Position numbers and translations under genes: made by a program. 64,000 bases of DNA, from the NCBI GenBank assembly GCA_052401645.1, contig CP198939.1, positions 930,001 to 994,000 of the forward strand, written 5' to 3'. Source of the stretch: Arsenophonus sp052401645. Its GTDB lineage: Bacteria; Pseudomonadota; Gammaproteobacteria; Enterobacterales; Enterobacteriaceae. This document shows positions 60,801-64,000 of this stretch, piece by piece. The first letter of the stretch is position 1; every line of letters starts with the position of its first letter. Under the pieces are notes generated by a model. That model did no database searches. It was not told where the DNA came from and worked only from the letters and a program-made list of their open reading frames with translations.

Positions 60801-63800
60801 AAAATTATTAGTCAATAAAATTACAATATCAAAGATAGATTTATTAGTATATATTTTAGGATTGGATTAATATACGATATTAAGTGTATTTATAATTAAT
60901 GTTATTATATAGTTATAATAGAAAGAAGTGATATTTATAAATTAAATATTTTTTCTAGTAGGATGTAGAAAAATGCAATTTTGTAATAGTTAATAAAATA
61001 ATAATTATCACTATACTTCTCGTTTGATTATTCAAAAGTAAATATGATAAAAATTAATAGTATCGTAATTATCGTTTATAATAACACAATTCGATAAAAT
61101 ATCAAACTATAAAATAATTAGAAAATATAGTTGTTTAGGTAAATTAAATTTAAAACAAAATTAAGATACTATATTTTAATGATAATTATGATAAAAAATC
61201 TATAAAACGTTTTGTTAAAATTAAAAGCAATTTTATTTTATAAGAAATTAAAAATATAAAAAACATATTATTATAACAGAACATTAATAAAATAATAAAT
61301 TTACATTAAAATTAATTACAATATAGGTAGTTAACTAAATGGAATTTGTTAAGCTAATTGTTAATTGCTAACGAACAAACAAGAGTTAACGATAATTATA
61401 AATTAACTAAAAGTAGTTAAATTAACTTATTTTTATTGATTATAATATTAAATTATATACCAAAAAATATTTAATTATTTTTTAACAAAATTCTTATAAC
61501 TTTATATAACTAAATATTATTAATATAAAAAAACAGAACAATGTTTTATAAAAAAAGATTAAATATTTATTAATTTTTAATTATTTTTATATAGTTCAGT
61601 TATTATTATTGAAGTATGATAGATTAGTTAAAACTGTATGTAATTAATTTAATTAAGTAGATTAATAATCTAATAATAAAAATTATTAATAAAGTATGTA
61701 TGAAATAGATAAAAATATATTTTTTATGGAAAATGTTAATTTAATAAAATGTTTTTATTTACATTTTGTTTTGATATAGATATTGACATACGTATCTATA
61801 TTTATATCATATATACATATACTACATTAATTTTCAATTATGATAAATAATAGATAAAATAGCATTTTATTTTTTTAATTTAATTACTTATCAGTATTAA
61901 TTTAATTTAATTAATATTATTAATTTTAATTATTTTATTTTTTTAAAATCTATAGTTATTATCTTATATATATTTATTAATGATTAATTAAGACTACTAC
62001 TATTTTAGTATTTTATATAAACTTAATCTCATAATTTAATAATAAATGTATATAGATTTAAGTATTAATATATAATTTTATTTTTAATTATATTTTTATA
62101 TTAAGTAATCAATTAATAGTTTTTATTTAATTAATATAAGATATTAGGTTATTTTATATAAAATTTATTTTATATAATATACAATCTTAAATTGTTTATT
62201 TATTTTATGTTATTGCTTATATAATTTATTTCATAATTTCCATAAGGATATTACGAATAATTAGAGATAAGTTTTATAAATTATTATTAGAATATTTAAA
62301 TAAATAAAATCGTTAAATTATTAAATTTATTTAATTTAGTGATTATTTGATTTTCATGTTAGTTTATGATATTATTGTAATTAAAATTAATATTATCATC
62401 TATTTCACAATATCATAATAGAATTAAGTAACTAAAAGTTAGTATTCTTTTTATGTTCTATTTTATTTATAAATATTAGTTTTAATATATAAATTATTTT
62501 TATTTAAAATTAAATACATCAATGATATTATTTTATAACTTAATAAAAACTTTTATATATTAATTAAGAATTTATTTTATAAGAAAACACAATAAATCTT
62601 ATCAGTTAATATAAATAAATATATAAGCTATTTTATTATTATTTTATAAATTTTGTTTGTTTTAATAAACAACCAAATTAATTTTTAATTATTCATTTTA
62701 TTTATTTAATAAATAAACTAATTATATTTAATGATTAATAAATTATACTTTAATTTATTAATATTTTTATTTAGAATTATTAAAAAACATAATTATAAAT
62801 TCTTGTTCATTTCAAAAATTTAATTTTATAAAATACATATGTAATTAATTATCAATTTTATTTATTATTTTATCAAAATTAATTTCCGATCTTAATAACA
62901 TAAGTTTTTATAAAAAGTATTTTTTTATTTTTAAATAAAAATATTTATTTCATATTAAAATTAATATAAGAATTTACCTTAAAATCTATTATTTAAGGTA
63001 AAAACATTAATTTAGATATAAGCAAAGTATAAATAATATGTAAATATTTATTTTAATAATTTTATTAGTGATATTTTATTTTTATTAATTAAAATAATAT
63101 TAAATTAATTATTATAAAATTTAATATTAAATAAATTAACTTTAATAAAAATTAATATTATATTATAGATTATAAAATAACTTTTTAAGATAAATTCTTG
63201 ATAAAATCATTACTATGTAATAGTATTAAAATAAATATATAAATATTATCATACAAGAATTACTTTCTAAATATTTTCTCTAAAATAATATTTGTATAAT
63301 AGAAGAAATTACATTACAAATAGAAAAGCACTAATACCTCTTCAATTTATATTTTTGTTTTCGTTATATACAGTGTATTAAAATGTATAATCTTCTTAAT
63401 CCTAATTTAGTTAATAGAATAGTTAAATAAAATTCATGCTTACTAAATAATAAAATATAGACTATAGTAGCAATATAATAAAATTATAAAAGATAATATG
63501 TTGATATTATATACTTTAAATTTTAAATATCATTAAAAGCTTAAATTTATTTTTTAATTTTATTTAACTTATATATATTATTTTAATTATAATATATTTA
63601 TGTATAATATTGAAAATATTATTTATTAAAAATTATTTAATAGTAAATAGCTAATTATTTTAATATTTAAAATAAAAGAAATTATCAATATTCTCAATTA
63701 GTCATCGTTAAGTTTTTTTTAATTCAAAAATTAAACTAAACAAAATAGCGTGATAAATTACAAATAAAAATCAATAATTTTTATTTAATATTTTTAAAAA

Positions 63801-64000
63801 AAAAATACTAAATCAATCATTGATTAATTTGATATTAAAGATTATTAATTTTATTATTTATTATTATAAATAATAATTTAATAGAAATGTTATCTATTCT
63901 TTTAAAAATAATTTTATTATAACAATTAAAGTTTAAAAAATTAATAAAGTTTTATTACTAACTAATAATAATATGAAAATAAATAAGAATAGCTTAAAAA
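57827..64000. other. Gene desert to the right end
   Basis: About 6.2 kb. No gene is recognisable. It holds a possible fossil translation start (GGAG 58961-58964 followed by ATGAAAAAG at 58973), a short 18 bp palindrome (60281-60298), a promoter-like TTGACA at 61783 and an 11 bp hairpin around 62973-63002 whose arms (TTTACCTTAAA) resemble those of the hairpin at 14621. Confidence 0.8.
60281..60298. repeat. Perfect 18 bp palindrome
   Basis: GTTGTTATA and its reverse complement meet at the centre. A GC-richer patch (CGGCAAATTATAAGCCC) follows directly. No gene is nearby. Confidence 0.5.

Noticed and set aside
61783..61810. Promoter-like TTGACA, 16 bases, TATCAT
   Set aside because: Good consensus match, but -10-like hexamers are everywhere in this AT-rich DNA and no gene follows.

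Overview
The window looks like a piece of a strongly degraded, host-restricted gammaproteobacterial (Enterobacterales-type) endosymbiont chromosome. All eleven intact or near-intact proteins align by eye with enterobacterial orthologues: SohB, AcnA, RibA, PyrF, Nth, RsxC, RsxB, FumC, Cdh, a Waa-type GT8 glycosyltransferase and YdgI. Gene order also fits. sohB-acnA-ribA-(lapA-lapB)-pyrF keeps the E. coli arrangement, and rsxB-rsxC-...-nth is the remnant of rsxABCDGE-nth. The protein-coding part is only about 19% of the window (about 12.2 of 64 kb, summed from the gene coordinates). The rest is extremely AT-rich and, by eye, far poorer in G and C than the genes. I see no tRNA, rRNA, transposon, phage or CRISPR array. 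The exact host and genus cannot be read from this sequence.

Layout: the first 76 bases are the tail of a gene entering from the left, probably rluB. sohB (1544-2590) is followed by a 4.4 kb desert where topA and cysB stand in E. coli, then acnA (7043-9715) convergent with ribA (10375-9773). lapA and lapB lie between ribA and pyrF as recognisable wrecks (about 10917-11170 and 11238-12448), followed by intact pyrF (12467-13204). After another 4.2 kb desert comes nth on the minus strand, then a 1.5 kb erased stretch where rsxD, rsxG and rsxE belong, then rsxC and a truncated rsxB, both on the minus strand. fumC (29118-30515), cdh (36561-37319), a GT8 LPS-core glycosyltransferase (44230-43235, minus) and ydgI (57826-56426, minus) each stand alone, separated by deserts of 5.9 to 12.2 kb. 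The last 6.2 kb holds no gene.

How the genes work together: two TCA-cycle enzymes (aconitase, class II fumarase), one riboflavin step (GTP cyclohydrolase II), one pyrimidine step (OMP decarboxylase), base-excision repair (endonuclease III), a membrane peptidase, CDP-diacylglycerol hydrolase, a LPS core glycosyltransferase and a basic amino-acid antiporter survive. The Rsx electron-transfer complex appears to be in mid-collapse: RsxB has lost its N-terminal half, RsxC lacks an ordinary start codon and its glycine-rich nucleotide-binding loop, and the membrane subunits are absent from the locus.

The most unusual non-genic signal is a set of long, perfect or near-perfect inverted repeats (arms of 14 to 21 bp with short loops, palindromes up to 34 bp) scattered through the deserts. 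A few look like intrinsic terminators; several are in sequence with no gene nearby.
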